Source: Marinobacterium profundum
GTDB lineage: Bacteria; Pseudomonadota; Gammaproteobacteria; Pseudomonadales; Balneatricaceae
NCBI RefSeq assembly: GCF_001528745.1
Contig: NZ_BCNS01000001.1
Span: 1 to 48,069, forward strand
Reading direction: 5' to 3'
DNA: 48,069 bases
Below are positions 17,226-26,149 of this stretch, piece after piece. The position numbers were made by a program, and so were the translations under genes. The notes under the pieces are model-generated. The model was given only the letters and a program-made list of their open reading frames with translations, was not told the origin of the DNA and did not search any database. How positions within the stretch are numbered: position 1 is the stretch's first letter; every line of letters starts with the position of its first letter.

Positions 17226-19571
17226 ATGACTGTTTTAGAAACCCCTGTATGGTCCCCCACCCGCGGCGGCCTGGGATCCCGAAACGCCCTGTACCCCGGA
17301 TTCCCGGCCCCCTCAGGCAACCAGGCGAGCCGCCTAACACTTGGCGACAGCATTTGCCTCAGGTTACAGGCCGGCGACCTGGTGGCGCTGCGCCTGGAAC
17401 ATTGCAGCAGCCCGCTACTCATCAGCGGTCTGGATATGAACAACAACGCGTCCCTGCCCCAGTTTGCACACTCACTGGAGCCTGCAGAGTCCTCCTGCGG
17501 ACAGTTCGACAGCCGTGAACTGGAAGATCAGCTCAACGCCATCGACATGCCCCTGCGGGCACTGCGCTTCGTTACGCTCAACCCCGCCGATGCCGGCCAG
17601 GCAACAGGACCACTGACCTTCAGAAGCGAACAGGATGTAATGCTGGTTCTGGCCTTGCCAGAAACACCCCACAGCATGGTGGATGGCAGCCGTCACGGCT
17701 TCATTGATATCGAGATTGTCGGTGACGCCGCCGCTGAGTTGCCGCTGCCCCCAGTGCTGGGCAGGGTACGGGAAGAGTTTCGTGTTGAACGCGCCAGCGC
17801 CCGGGCCTATACCGTCAAGAAGGGCGAATACATTCAGGTGATTGATGTACAAGGACGCCAGTGTTCCGACTTCATGGCCATGGACAGCCAGGCGCTCGCA
17901 CAGGGTATTGAACGCCATATAGATTCCACCGTGACCCGCACGCTGGCCGCAGGCGCCTACCCGGCCCCCGGCCTGCACGACAAGTTCTTCGATCAGGACA
18001 TGAACCCCCTGCTGGCGGTTGTGCAGGATACGGTTGGCCGCCACGATACCTTTGCCCTGGCCTGTACCGAATATGGCTATGCCGAGCGCGGGTATCCCGG
18101 CCACCTCAACTGCTCCGACAATATCAGTGCCGTCTACAGGGAGTACGGCATAGCACCGCGCAAGGCCTGGCCTGCCATCAACTTCTTTTTCAATTCCTGG
18201 ATCAACGCACACGAGAACTCGCTCAGGTCCGATGAGGCCTGGTCCAGGCCCGGGGACTATGTCGTGATGCGAGCCCTGACCGACCTGACCTGCGTCACCA
18301 CAGCCTGCCCCGACGATATCGATCCGATCAATGGCTGGAACCCGACCGATATTCATGTGCGTATCTATCACCCCGATGCCCCTATCCGGCGCGCCGTTGC
18401 CTACCGATCCACCGCAGAGGCCAAACCCTACATGAGCCGAGAAACTCCCTTTCATCCCCGCACCAGCCAGTTGACCCGACGCTTTCATTCGGCGCGCAAT
18501 TACTGGATTCCGCAGGTGTTTGATGCCACCGGCGCCATCGAAGAATACTGGGCCTGTCGCAACGCCGTGACCATTCAGGACATGTCGAACCTGCGCAAGC
18601 TGGATATCTGTGGCCCGGATGCCGAGCGACTGCTGCAACTGGCCCTGACACGGGATGCCAGCCGTCTGGCGGTCAACCGCGGCTTCTATGCCCTGGTATG
18701 CTCCGCCCAGGGAACCGTCGAGGATGACGGTACCCTGTTTCGCCTGGCCCCCGACCTGTTTCGCTGGTGCTGCGGCTCGGACGAGTCCGCCCGCATACTG
18801 GAAGCCCTTGCCCGCGAGCACGACCTCAAGGTCTGGATACGCGACCTGACACTCAAGCTGTGCAACATTGCGGTGCAGGGGCCGAAAAGCCGCGACCTGC
18901 TGCGCAGTGTTGTATTTACGCAACCGGGCCAGCCTGAATTTGAAAACATCAAATGGTTTGGCTGTGCCATCGCCAGGCTAAACAATCGCGACGGCCTTCC
19001 CTTCATGCTGACCCGCAGCGGCTTCACCGGCGAGCTGGGTTACGAGCTGTTTTGCGACCAGCGCGATGCCGTTGCACTCTGGGATGCGATCATGCGCGCC
19101 GGCGAACCCCACGCGGTTACGCCCATGGGCGGCGAGGCCCTGGAAATGCTGCGCATAGAGGCTGGCCTGATGATCAATGGTGCTGAATTCGGTGATGGCT
19201 CGGACCCGGACGAAGCCGGTCTTGGCTTTGCGGTGGATATGCGCAACGAGGTATTTACCGGCCGCGCCGCCATTGTCCGCAACCAGCAGGCTCCGCGCAA
19301 AGTCCTGGTTGGCCTGGAACTGGACGGCCAGGAGATTCCGCTGCACGGCGAGCACCTTTATATCGACCGCCAGCCGGTGGGTGTCATCACCAGCGCGACC
19401 CGTTCCCCGGAGCTTGGCAAAGTTATTGCTTTAGCTAGGGTCGCAGTCGAACTTGGCACGCCCGGCCAGATACTTGAAGTTGGCCGCCTGGATGGCCACA
19501 TGAAACGGCAACGGGCAACCGTCTGCGCACTACCCTTTATAGATCCCTCCCGAACCAAAGCTCGCGCCTGA
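17226..19571 (+). CDS. DUF1989-GcvT fusion protein, candidate demethylase
   Basis: 781 aa from the ATG at 17226 (AGGA just upstream); an in-frame TTG at 17184 falls close to the operators and is less likely. Residues about 175-385 are a DUF1989 (urea-carboxylase-associated) domain: DVQGRQCSDF (207-216), DTVGRHDTFALAC (268-280), NCSDN (295-299), PAINFFFNSW and NGWNPTDIHVRI. DUF1989 relatives include subunits of carboxyguanidine deiminase. Residues about 425-775 are a GcvT/aminomethyltransferase fold (EYWACRNAVTIQDMSNLRKLDICGPDA, GTVEDDGTLFRL, TRSGFTGELGYELF, MGGEALEMLRIEAGL). Residues 40-165 may be a diverged further DUF1989-like half. GcvT relatives such as DmdA move methyl groups to THF. With the betaine-type importer next to it and a LacI regulator opposite, it probably degrades the imported solute. 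The reaction is unknown. Confidence 0.85.
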   Translation: MTVLETPVWSPTRGGLGSRNALYPGFPAPSGNQASRLTLGDSICLRLQAGDLVALRLEHCSSPLLISGLDMNNNASLPQFAHSLEPAESSCGQFDSRELEDQLNAIDMPLRALRFVTLNPADAGQATGPLTFRSEQDVMLVLALPETPHSMVDGSRHGFIDIEIVGDAAAELPLPPVLGRVREEFRVERASARAYTVKKGEYIQVIDVQGRQCSDFMAMDSQALAQGIERHIDSTVTRTLAAGAYPAPGLHDKFFDQDMNPLLAVVQDTVGRHDTFALACTEYGYAERGYPGHLNCSDNISAVYREYGIAPRKAWPAINFFFNSWINAHENSLRSDEAWSRPGDYVVMRALTDLTCVTTACPDDIDPINGWNPTDIHVRIYHPDAPIRRAVAYRSTAEAKPYMSRETPFHPRTSQLTRRFHSARNYWIPQVFDATGAIEEYWACRNAVTIQDMSNLRKLDICGPDAERLLQLALTRDASRLAVNRGFYALVCSAQGTVEDDGTLFRLAPDLFRWCCGSDESARILEALAREHDLKVWIRDLTLKLCNIAVQGPKSRDLLRSVVFTQPGQPEFENIKWFGCAIARLNNRDGLPFMLTRSGFTGELGYELFCDQRDAVALWDAIMRAGEPHAVTPMGGEALEMLRIEAGLMINGAEFGDGSDPDEAGLGFAVDMRNEVFTGRAAIVRNQQAPRKVLVGLELDGQEIPLHGEHLYIDRQPVGVITSATRSPELGKVIALARVAVELGTPGQILEVGRLDGHMKRQRATVCALPFIDPSRTKARA

Positions 19572-19609
19572 AAGCATTCACATGAACTGCATAAGAAGAG
19601 GTGTTTCTG

Positions 19610-20578
19610 ATGAACACGATCAAACCCCTGTTACTCGCCAGCCTGCTCAGCGCCGGCCTCATGGCGCCTGCCGCCCAGGCCAATGAAACGATCCGGGTGG
19701 GTGAACCCAGCTGGCCCGGCGCCAGAATCATTGCCAACGTCATTAAAGTCGTGATCACCGACAAGCTGGGGGTAGAAGCCGAGCTGGTGCCAGGTGCCAA
19801 CGCGGCTCTCTACGCCGGTATGGACAAAGGCCGCGGCGACGTGGACGTACACCCCGATGTCTGGCTACCGAACCAGCAGAGCTTCACCGACAAATACGTC
19901 AACGAAAACGGCACCGTCGCCCTCAGCGAAGGCTCCTACGAAGGCGTCAGTGGTTTCTGCGTTCCGACCTATATGAAGACCGAGCACGGCATCAACTCCA
20001 TCTACGATCTGGCAACTCCCAAGGCCCAGAGCCTGTTCGACAGTAATAATGACGGCAAGGGCGAGATCTGGGTCGGTGCGCCGGGTTGGGGCTCAACCAA
20101 GATCAATCAGGTTAAGGTGCGGGACTATGGTATCAGCGACTTCCTCGAAGCCACCACCGAAGATGAAGCCGTGTTTTACGCCAAGATTTCCACGGCAATT
20201 CAAAAAAATCAGGGCGCCGTTTTCTACTGTTATAACCCCCACTTCGTGCATGCGCTCTACGACGTAAGCATGTTGGAAGAACCTGAATTCAAGGCGGAAA
20301 ACTATGTCATCGTGCAGCCGGATGAAGATGCCCAGTGGTTTGAAAAATCCAAAATAACCACCGGTGATCAGGTCAAAACCGTACGTGTCGCCTATTCAAA
20401 CTCCCTGCTGCAACGCAGTCCTGAAGTCGCCGCCCTGCTGAAGCGAATCGACCTGGAAAACTCGGCCGTTAGCGCCATGACCTACGCCATCGTGATTGAA
20501 AACCGCGACCCGGCGGAAGTCGCCCAGGAGTGGGTCGACAACCATGGCGACATCGTTGATCAATGGCTGGGACTATAA
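19610..20578 (+). CDS. Glycine-betaine-type periplasmic binding protein
   Basis: 322 aa from the ATG at 19610, nine bases after AAGAGG; a GTG at 19601 is the alternative. A signal peptide is visible (MNTIKPLLLASLLSAGLMAPAAQA, cut before NETIRVGEPSW). The mature protein is of the OpuAC/ProX type: GEPSWPGARIIANVIKVVI, GRGDVDVHPDVWLPNQ, GAPGWGSTK and a C-terminal QEWVDNHGDIVDQW. Such proteins hold quaternary ammonium groups in a cage of aromatic residues; tryptophans in PSWPG, DVWLPN and PGWGS are candidates. It follows the DUF1989-GcvT gene by 38 bp and precedes its ATPase and permease. Ligand unknown; not necessarily betaine. Confidence 0.9.
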   Translation: MNTIKPLLLASLLSAGLMAPAAQANETIRVGEPSWPGARIIANVIKVVITDKLGVEAELVPGANAALYAGMDKGRGDVDVHPDVWLPNQQSFTDKYVNENGTVALSEGSYEGVSGFCVPTYMKTEHGINSIYDLATPKAQSLFDSNNDGKGEIWVGAPGWGSTKINQVKVRDYGISDFLEATTEDEAVFYAKISTAIQKNQGAVFYCYNPHFVHALYDVSMLEEPEFKAENYVIVQPDEDAQWFEKSKITTGDQVKTVRVAYSNSLLQRSPEVAALLKRIDLENSAVSAMTYAIVIENRDPAEVAQEWVDNHGDIVDQWLGL

Positions 20579-20644
20579 AGCCTCTTACGACCTAATAAAT
20601 CAGTAAATGACGGCTTCATCCGGAGCCGTCGGGAGGTAGTCACG

Positions 20645-21712
20645 GTGAATTTACCGAACAATCCGGCCACGGCGATCAAGGTCGAAAGTGTCTGGAAGGT
20701 CTTTGGCACTCGCTGGGAAGAAGCGCTGAACGCCATTCATCAGGAAAATCTGGGCAAGCAGGAAGTACTGGAGCGTTTTGACTGTGTCGTTGGCGTTGCC
20801 AATGCCAGCTTCGAAGTATTTGAAGGCGAAATTTTCTGCATCATGGGCCTGTCGGGCAGTGGCAAATCAACTCTGGTACGGCATATCAATCGCCTGCTAG
20901 AGCCCTCTTCGGGCCATATCAGCGTACACGGCGACGATGTCGTATCCCTGGACGAGCAGGCACTGCGTGAGTTTCGTAACAGGCGCGTGGCAATGGTGTT
21001 TCAGAACTTCGGTCTGATGCCCCACCGCACGGTGCGCGACAATGTCGCCATGCCGCTGGAAATCCGCGACATGCCCAAGAGCGAGCGCTGGCGCGAGGCC
21101 GATCGCGTCCTCAAGCTGGTTGATCTACAGGGCTGGGAAGACAAGTACGCCCACGAACTGTCCGGCGGCATGCAGCAACGCGTCGGCCTGGCCCGCGCCA
21201 TTGCCGCCAACCCGGATATCCTGCTGATGGACGAACCCTTCAGCGCTCTGGATCCGCTGATCCGTCGCCAGCTGCAGGATCAGTTTATGGACCTGTCCCG
21301 GCTGATGAAAAAAACCACGCTGTTCATCACCCACGACCTGGATGAGGCCATTCGCATCGGCCACCGCATTGCCATCATGAAGGACGGCGAAATCATCCAG
21401 ATCGGCACCCCGGACGAAATCGTCACCCAGCCGGCCGACGACTATGTAGCGGACTTCGTAGCCAGCATCTCGCGCCTCAAGTTCGTGCATGCCAAATCAC
21501 TCATGACGCCGATCGAGACCCATATCGCCCACGCTGGAGAGCTGCCTGCCGAGGCGCCCAGTGTGTCGCCGGACGCCAGTCTGGACGAACTGATTTCGGT
21601 GGCGATCCACTGGGACGGCCCCATTGCCGTGGTCGATCAGGGCCAGCGGGTTGGCGCGGTCGACCGCGTCAGCATCATGCAAGGTATTCAGGGCCACGGG
21701 GGTGCCAAATGA
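20645..21712 (+). CDS. Glycine-betaine-type ABC importer ATPase
   Basis: 355 aa with a GTG start at 20645 behind GGGAGG (20630-20635). Walker A GLSGSGKST (about 68-76), FQNFGLMPHRTVRDNVAMPLE, signature LSGGMQQRVGLARA, Walker B ILLMDEPFSALDP and LFITHDLDEAIRIGHR place it with ProV/OpuAA. Like ProV it has an N-terminal extension before the core and a C-terminal tail resembling a single CBS module (about 300-350, SLDELISVAIHWDGPIAVVDQGQRVGAVD), which in OpuA-type transporters takes part in osmotic or ligand sensing. The stop overlaps the permease start as ATGA (21709-21712), indicating translational coupling. Confidence 0.92.
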   Translation: MNLPNNPATAIKVESVWKVFGTRWEEALNAIHQENLGKQEVLERFDCVVGVANASFEVFEGEIFCIMGLSGSGKSTLVRHINRLLEPSSGHISVHGDDVVSLDEQALREFRNRRVAMVFQNFGLMPHRTVRDNVAMPLEIRDMPKSERWREADRVLKLVDLQGWEDKYAHELSGGMQQRVGLARAIAANPDILLMDEPFSALDPLIRRQLQDQFMDLSRLMKKTTLFITHDLDEAIRIGHRIAIMKDGEIIQIGTPDEIVTQPADDYVADFVASISRLKFVHAKSLMTPIETHIAHAGELPAEAPSVSPDASLDELISVAIHWDGPIAVVDQGQRVGAVDRVSIMQGIQGHGGAK

Positions 21713-23217
21713 ACGCAGCTCAGGAAGTTCAGGACTATGACCGCGCAGTCGACAGGCTTGTCGATGAGTTCTCGGTTTCAAACTCGGCTTACTACCGAGC
21801 GCGCTTCAGCAAAATCAGTGCATCCAGCCGCTTTACACTGACCTTCAACCTTGCCAGTGCCCTGCTCGGCCCCGTGTGGTTTGCCGCCCGCGGCCTGTGG
21901 AACTGGTTCCTGGTGTTTGTTCTGCTCGAAGCCTTCGCCTTTATTCAAATAGCTCTGGGTCTGTTCAGTGACCTGGGCGCCGAACAGAAACTGCGCGCAG
22001 GCCGCATAGCCGGCACGCTGGAGGAACGCCGGGCCCAGCTCGAGGCCGCCATTGCCAGCCAGGCTGACAACGTTGAAGCCTTGCAGCGGCTGGTCGGCTC
22101 GCTGGAATCCGCCGTCGCCGGCGCCATGCAACAGGCGCAGTCCATGGAAAGCCAGCGCCTGGCCCTGCTGATGTTCGGTATCGGCCTGATGCTGATCGTC
22201 AAACTGCTCCAGGGTGCGATGGGTAACTGGGCGCTGGAACGCCAGTTTACCTACTGGCGCTCGAATCGCTCAATTGCTCGTGGTTTTTCGACGTTTCGCG
22301 CTACTACGGCCCTCATTCTGGTAGCCGTCATCTACGGGCTGGCGGCGGCGCAATTTGCGTTCCCGACCAGCTGGAGCCTGCTGCAGACCTTCCCGGCCAA
22401 TGACAATATCCGCATCGATGTCAGCGATGGCCTCAAGGGATGGTTTGATTACGCCACCATCGCCGGGGCCGGTTTCTTCAACAATGTCACCGACGCCGTT
22501 CGCGTACTGCTCGACAGCCTGGAGACCGTTTTCGTCGGCACACCCTGGCCGGTCATCATGCTGTTTATCGCCCTGCTCGCCTGGCAGTGTGCCGGCCCCC
22601 GTGTCGCCATTCTGGCTGTTGCCGGCCTCATGTATCTGGGCTTGCTGGGATTCTGGGACAAGGCCATGGCCACGGTATCCCTGCTCGGTGCCGCCGCCTG
22701 CGTCAGTATTTCGCTGGGGATTCCCATCGGTATTCTCTGCGCCCGCAAACCCAGGGTCTTTGCCTTTGTCAGGCCCGTGCTGGACTTCATGCAGACCATG
22801 CCGTCCTTCGTCTACCTGATTCCCATTATCGCCTTCTTTGGCACTGGCAAACCGGCCGCCATTCTAGCGACCCTGGTCTTCGGCAGCCCGCCAGTTATCC
22901 GTATGACAGTGCTGGGGCTGCAAGGCGTGCCCGAGGCCGTGCGTGAAGCAGCACGCTCATTCGGCGCCTCTCCGGGATACCTGCTGTTCAAGGTCGACCT
23001 GCCCCTGGCGTCCCCTACCATCATGGCCGGCGTGAACCAGACCATCATGCTGAGCCTTGCAATGGTCGTTATCGCCTCACTGATTGGCGCCAAGGGATTG
23101 GGAGAAGATGTCTTGGAAGCCCTTCAATATGCTTCCACCGGAGAAGGAATACTGGCAGGCCTGGCGATTCTAGTGTGCTCAATGATTCTGGACCGGGTTA
23201 TTCAGGGCCGACGCTAA
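21709..23217 (+). CDS. Betaine-type ABC permease with long N-terminal extension
   Basis: 502 aa. The C-terminal half (about 270-500) is a ProW/OpuAB permease core; its EAA loop is EAVREAARSFGASPGYLLFKVDLPLASPTIMAGVNQT and the end is VVIASLIGAKGLGEDVLEALQ. The N-terminal 210 residues are unusual: a soluble start (YYRARFSKI), a membrane pair (about 47-85) recalling DUF2628-type segments, a charged, probably coiled-coil stretch (about 90-150, EQKLRAGRIAGTLEERRAQLEAAIASQADNVEALQRLVGSLESAV) and two more hydrophobic segments (about 150-170 and 200-218). ProW itself has only a short N-terminal tail before its core. The extension may sense osmolarity or bind a partner (inference). Last gene of the operon. 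Confidence 0.88.
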   Translation: MNAAQEVQDYDRAVDRLVDEFSVSNSAYYRARFSKISASSRFTLTFNLASALLGPVWFAARGLWNWFLVFVLLEAFAFIQIALGLFSDLGAEQKLRAGRIAGTLEERRAQLEAAIASQADNVEALQRLVGSLESAVAGAMQQAQSMESQRLALLMFGIGLMLIVKLLQGAMGNWALERQFTYWRSNRSIARGFSTFRATTALILVAVIYGLAAAQFAFPTSWSLLQTFPANDNIRIDVSDGLKGWFDYATIAGAGFFNNVTDAVRVLLDSLETVFVGTPWPVIMLFIALLAWQCAGPRVAILAVAGLMYLGLLGFWDKAMATVSLLGAAACVSISLGIPIGILCARKPRVFAFVRPVLDFMQTMPSFVYLIPIIAFFGTGKPAAILATLVFGSPPVIRMTVLGLQGVPEAVREAARSFGASPGYLLFKVDLPLASPTIMAGVNQTIMLSLAMVVIASLIGAKGLGEDVLEALQYASTGEGILAGLAILVCSMILDRVIQGRR

Positions 23218-23244
23218 GAGCGCGTTGGCGCACCGCGCCTGATT

Positions 23245-23286
23245 TGGGTCATAAGGCATAGCATCTTTGCTATACCTTATGACCCA
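23245..23286. repeat. Long inverted repeat after the ABC operon
   Basis: TGGGTCATAAGGCATAGCA (23245-23263), loop TCTT, TGCTATACCTTATGACCCA (23268-23286): a 19-bp stem with one mismatch starting 27 bp after the permease stop. No T-run follows, so it could be a U-less terminator, an mRNA-stabilising hairpin or the trace of a small repeat element. Confidence 0.75.
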
Positions 23287-23381
23287 GAACTGATGCTACG
23301 GCAAAGGGGGCCGGAGAAGGGCATAAGCACCAAACCTATCGCTGCTCAACGCGCGCTGATATTCATCAGTTTCAAAACGGT

Positions 23382-23415
23382 AAAAGGCTCCTTCGCTTTC
23401 GCAAGGGAACCTTTT
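23382..23415 (-). terminator. Terminator of the yeeN-type gene
   Basis: Minus strand: AAAAGGTTCCCTTGC, loop GAAA, GCGAAGGAGCCTTTT with two mismatches and one G-T pair, followed by ACCGTTTT. About 84 bp after the gene end at 23499. Confidence 0.6.
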
Positions 23416-23498
23416 GATACTGCGTGACGCGCCTCGGACAAACCCGCCCTGCTACGCCAAGAACCCGCAGGACCGGCCTGATACCAGCCCCTGACGCC

Positions 23499-24218
23499 TT
23501 ATGGAAGTTCGACGTTGTGATAAACCTGCTGCACGTCATCCAGATCGTTCAGCATGGTCAGAAACCTCTCGAACAGGGCGACATCGTCACCGGTAACCGT
23601 GGTAAAGGCGTGGGGGATAAACTGGATTTCATCCACATCGAAGTCAAGCTCGCCACAGCGATCCAGCAAGGCGGTTTTGGCCTTGAAATAATCGGTATTG
23701 GGGGCGAATACCGTGATTTTGCCGTCTTCATTCTCGATGTCTGTTACATCGACGTCAGCTTCCATCAGGGCTTCGAGCACCGCCTCTTCATCGTCGTAGG
23801 CGAATACAAAGATGGCCGCGTGATCAAACATATGGCTAACACTGCCCGGCGTGCCGATCTTGCTCTTGGTCTTGGTAAAGGCCTGGCGCACATCACCGAA
23901 GGTACGGTTGGGGTTGTCGGTGAGGCAGTCAATAATGGCCATGCTGCCGCCGGGGCCATAGCCTTCGTAACGCGCCGCCGCGTAGTCCTCGCCCGCGCCA
24001 CCTTTCGCCTTTTCGAGCGCCTTGTCGATAACATGACTTGGCACCTGGTCCTTCTTGGCACGCTCAATCAAGCCTCGCAAGGTCAGATTGCCGGCAGGGT
24101 CAGTCCCTCCCGACTTGGCGGAGACATAGATCTCACGACCATAGCGGCTATAAACCTTGGCCTTCATGTCAGACGTCTTGGCCATCGACTCTTTGCGGTT
24201 CTGATAGGCTCTGCCCAT
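23499..24218 (-). CDS. YebC/PmpR-family protein, YeeN-like branch
   Basis: 239 aa. YebC-family proteins act as transcription regulators and, as shown more recently for some members, relieve ribosome stalling. The order is preserved: [47 protein letters not shown], then [39 protein letters not shown], and a C-terminal [10 protein letters not shown]...[10 protein letters not shown]. The start [14 protein letters not shown] and the [17 protein letters not shown] stretch resemble E. coli YeeN rather than YebC, which begins MAGHSKWANI and sits next to ruvC. It stands alone here, with no ruvABC nearby. Confidence 0.9.
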   Translation of the reverse strand: MGRAYQNRKESMAKTSDMKAKVYSRYGREIYVSAKSGGTDPAGNLTLRGLIERAKKDQVPSHVIDKALEKAKGGAGEDYAAARYEGYGPGGSMAIIDCLTDNPNRTFGDVRQAFTKTKSKIGTPGSVSHMFDHAAIFVFAYDDEEAVLEALMEADVDVTDIENEDGKITVFAPNTDYFKAKTALLDRCGELDFDVDEIQFIPHAFTTVTGDDVALFERFLTMLNDLDDVQQVYHNVELP

Positions 24219-24398
24219 GCGGCTAATGCTCCGTAATGATCACAAAAACAGCGATTCTACTGGCAACCGAGGTATCTGAACAACGCAGAAATGCGAAAGA
24301 TGGCGAACGTCAGTACGCGAAACCCGCCGCCGACGCCCGTAGCAAAAGCCCCGCCAGCGCAACTCCGCAGCGGCTTCAATCAGGGCTTCAAGCACTGG

Positions 24399-24821
24399 CT
24401 ACTTGGGCGCGTGCTTCAGATCCTTGGTGTTTTCAGGTTTGGTCGCCGGCTTGCCAAGCTTTTTCAGCGCCTCGTAGTAGATCTGGGCCACGGGAGCTGG
24501 CACTCCGTCTTCTTTAAGCAGTTTTCTGAATAATTTGTCGGCCTTTTCCTTGTGTTCCTTGGCGCTAAGGGCCTTTTCACGCATCAGCTGATAAAGCGCG
24601 TCGTGCACCAGAGAGGCTCGCAGGTTGAAGGGGGTGTCGATCACCGGGCCAGAGGTGCCATCCCAGGCATAACCGGCCTTTACCTGCATGTTGCCCTGGC
24701 TATCGAGAGTAATAAACATCGAGTTGATATCCGCATCGGGCTTTATGGGAACCTTGATATCGTAATTTTCAGCCAGCTGATACTTGTAACCCGAACGATA
24801 GACTATGCCGTTATCTGCCAT
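24399..24821 (-). CDS. DUF1353-family protein
   Basis: 140 aa from the ATG at 24819-24821 behind GAGGGAG (6 bp spacing); the reading to 24839 adds six residues without support. The core KAGYAWDGTSGPVIDTPFNLRASLVHDALYQLMREKAL, with GYAWDGTSGP and VHDALYQ, is the DUF1353 signature, a small domain also found in phage and prophage genomes. The C-terminus is lysine-rich. No signal peptide. Function unknown; neighbours give no clue. Confidence 0.8.
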   Translation of the reverse strand: MADNGIVYRSGYKYQLAENYDIKVPIKPDADINSMFITLDSQGNMQVKAGYAWDGTSGPVIDTPFNLRASLVHDALYQLMREKALSAKEHKEKADKLFRKLLKEDGVPAPVAQIYYEALKKLGKPATKPENTKDLKHAPK

Positions 24822-25217
24822 GGGATACTCCCTCTGCACTTGATGTCCTCCCCCGCCGTCACTGTGGACGACGCGGCCCTGTTCGAAGCTTTGGCGTTAA
24901 TCGAAGCCCAGCAATAGCTGCGGATATCGCACTGGGCAATTCGAAATAGAAACTGTACCCAAACAAAGACACAACTTAATTCATTCGAAAATCAGGCCTG
25001 CCGTCATAAGCATTAATGCTGAGCAGACTCGCAGATTATCCGTCAATTTCAGCTTCAGATACTGCACACAGTATAGGTCAGGCATTGACCCCTGACCGTC
25101 ACTTACCGGGAGTGTCGGCGCCGCCTCGGGAGCATTCAACCCTGTAAATGGTCATTGGAAAAGCTGAGCTGATACCCGGATAAGAACCTCACGAGCGGCA
25201 CAGCTCCAATAGCTCTG
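24822..25217. other. Intergenic region
   Basis: 396 bp without a supported gene. It contains one small hairpin, GGTCAGG (25076-25082) and CCTGACC (25091-25097), with no T-run. Base composition is lower in GC than the neighbours. Nothing else recognised. Confidence 0.6.
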
Positions 25218-25793
25218 CTACTTCTCGCTATCACTGGTGACACGGTTGAGAATGTCCGGCACGAAACGCTCACTGAAGCCGGCAATGAAACCCCAGACGA
25301 TTGCCTTGGCATGATCCTGGGCATCCTTGGGACTCCAGGATGTGAGAAAATCCTGAAATTCGAAGCACCCGGATCCCTCCGGTTTGCAGGAGAAAGCGGG
25401 AAAAAACGGTCCCACAACAATTTCCGAGGCAAATAGCACATACAAAATAGTGGATGAGATCGCGCCCACCAGCGCCGGAATCGACGAATAGGCGATCAGG
25501 TAGGTACTGGTGCCATGCAGAAATACCGAATAGCTGGTGATTGGAAATATATCCCGGGTGGAATAAATTCGATTCAGCGCACTGACAAAACTCCCCAGCA
25601 CCCCTGCCAGTATTACCACCGGCAGAATGGAGAGCAGCTTATCCCCCGTCCAGTCAGAATACAGCAGCGCACCACCCGCGAAGATTGTAATAATTAGTGT
25701 CGCAAAAAAAAGCCACAAAACGATAGAGCGGTGCACGCCAATTTCCGCATCTGATCGCCCCGCCCCCGCCTCCTGTTTTGATTCACGCTCCAT
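25218..25793 (-). CDS. Uncharacterised inner-membrane protein
   Basis: 191 aa from the ATG at 25791-25793, placed by a strong AAGGAGATGTA just upstream; the reading to 25973 adds 60 residues of no visible merit. Three to four hydrophobic segments: about 25-45 (IVLWLFFATLIITIFAGGALL), 53-75 (LLSILPVVILAGVLGSFVSAL) and 92-130 (a long stretch, perhaps two helices). A polar loop with two Cys (FSCKPEGSGCFEF) follows, then AKAIVWGFIAGFSERFVPDILNRV at the C-terminus. The GFIAGFSERFVPD end is one I associate with a family of small bacterial membrane proteins of unknown role. Not part of an obvious operon. Confidence 0.78.
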   Translation of the reverse strand: MERESKQEAGAGRSDAEIGVHRSIVLWLFFATLIITIFAGGALLYSDWTGDKLLSILPVVILAGVLGSFVSALNRIYSTRDIFPITSYSVFLHGTSTYLIAYSSIPALVGAISSTILYVLFASEIVVGPFFPAFSCKPEGSGCFEFQDFLTSWSPKDAQDHAKAIVWGFIAGFSERFVPDILNRVTSDSEK

Positions 25794-26149
25794 TACATCT
25801 CCTTGCGGGTATCTGTTTCTATTACGGGCGCTTGCAGGCCAATATGCTCCCCCCCTGATACAACAGCATGGTTCAGCCCAGGCCAGGGCGCCACCCGGAT
25901 TCAGCAGGGTCGGATTCGACTTGCCAAGAAAAGCACCTTTAGCCCTCGCGGAAAGCCCGGATGGCTGATTCATAAATCAGTCATGGATAGAGCAAAAATT
26001 CACCATTGAGTCGCCCATACGACTGAACTCAGATGTATAAATCCCGCTCCCCATTCATCCACTTTAAAAAAGCCTCCTTCAGCGTCCTCTGAAAACAGGG
26101 CATGCAGATCGGCACCGCGAAAAGGGACAGCTCCAGCCATGCTGAAGCC
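25794..26149. other. Intergenic region
   Basis: 356 bp between the membrane-protein start and the end of the LysR gene. No supported gene, only a short GAGTCG/CGACT inverted repeat near 26008-26024. The plus-strand readings here are antisense or short. Confidence 0.55.

Noticed and set aside
17472-18923. 483-codon minus-strand frame antisense to the DUF1989-GcvT gene
   Set aside because: Gly/Val/Ala-rich mirror translation with no motif; the plus strand shows clear domain signatures.
25076-25097. Hairpin in the 24822-25217 gap as a terminator or small RNA
   Set aside because: Only a 7-bp stem with no T-run and no supporting promoter sequence.
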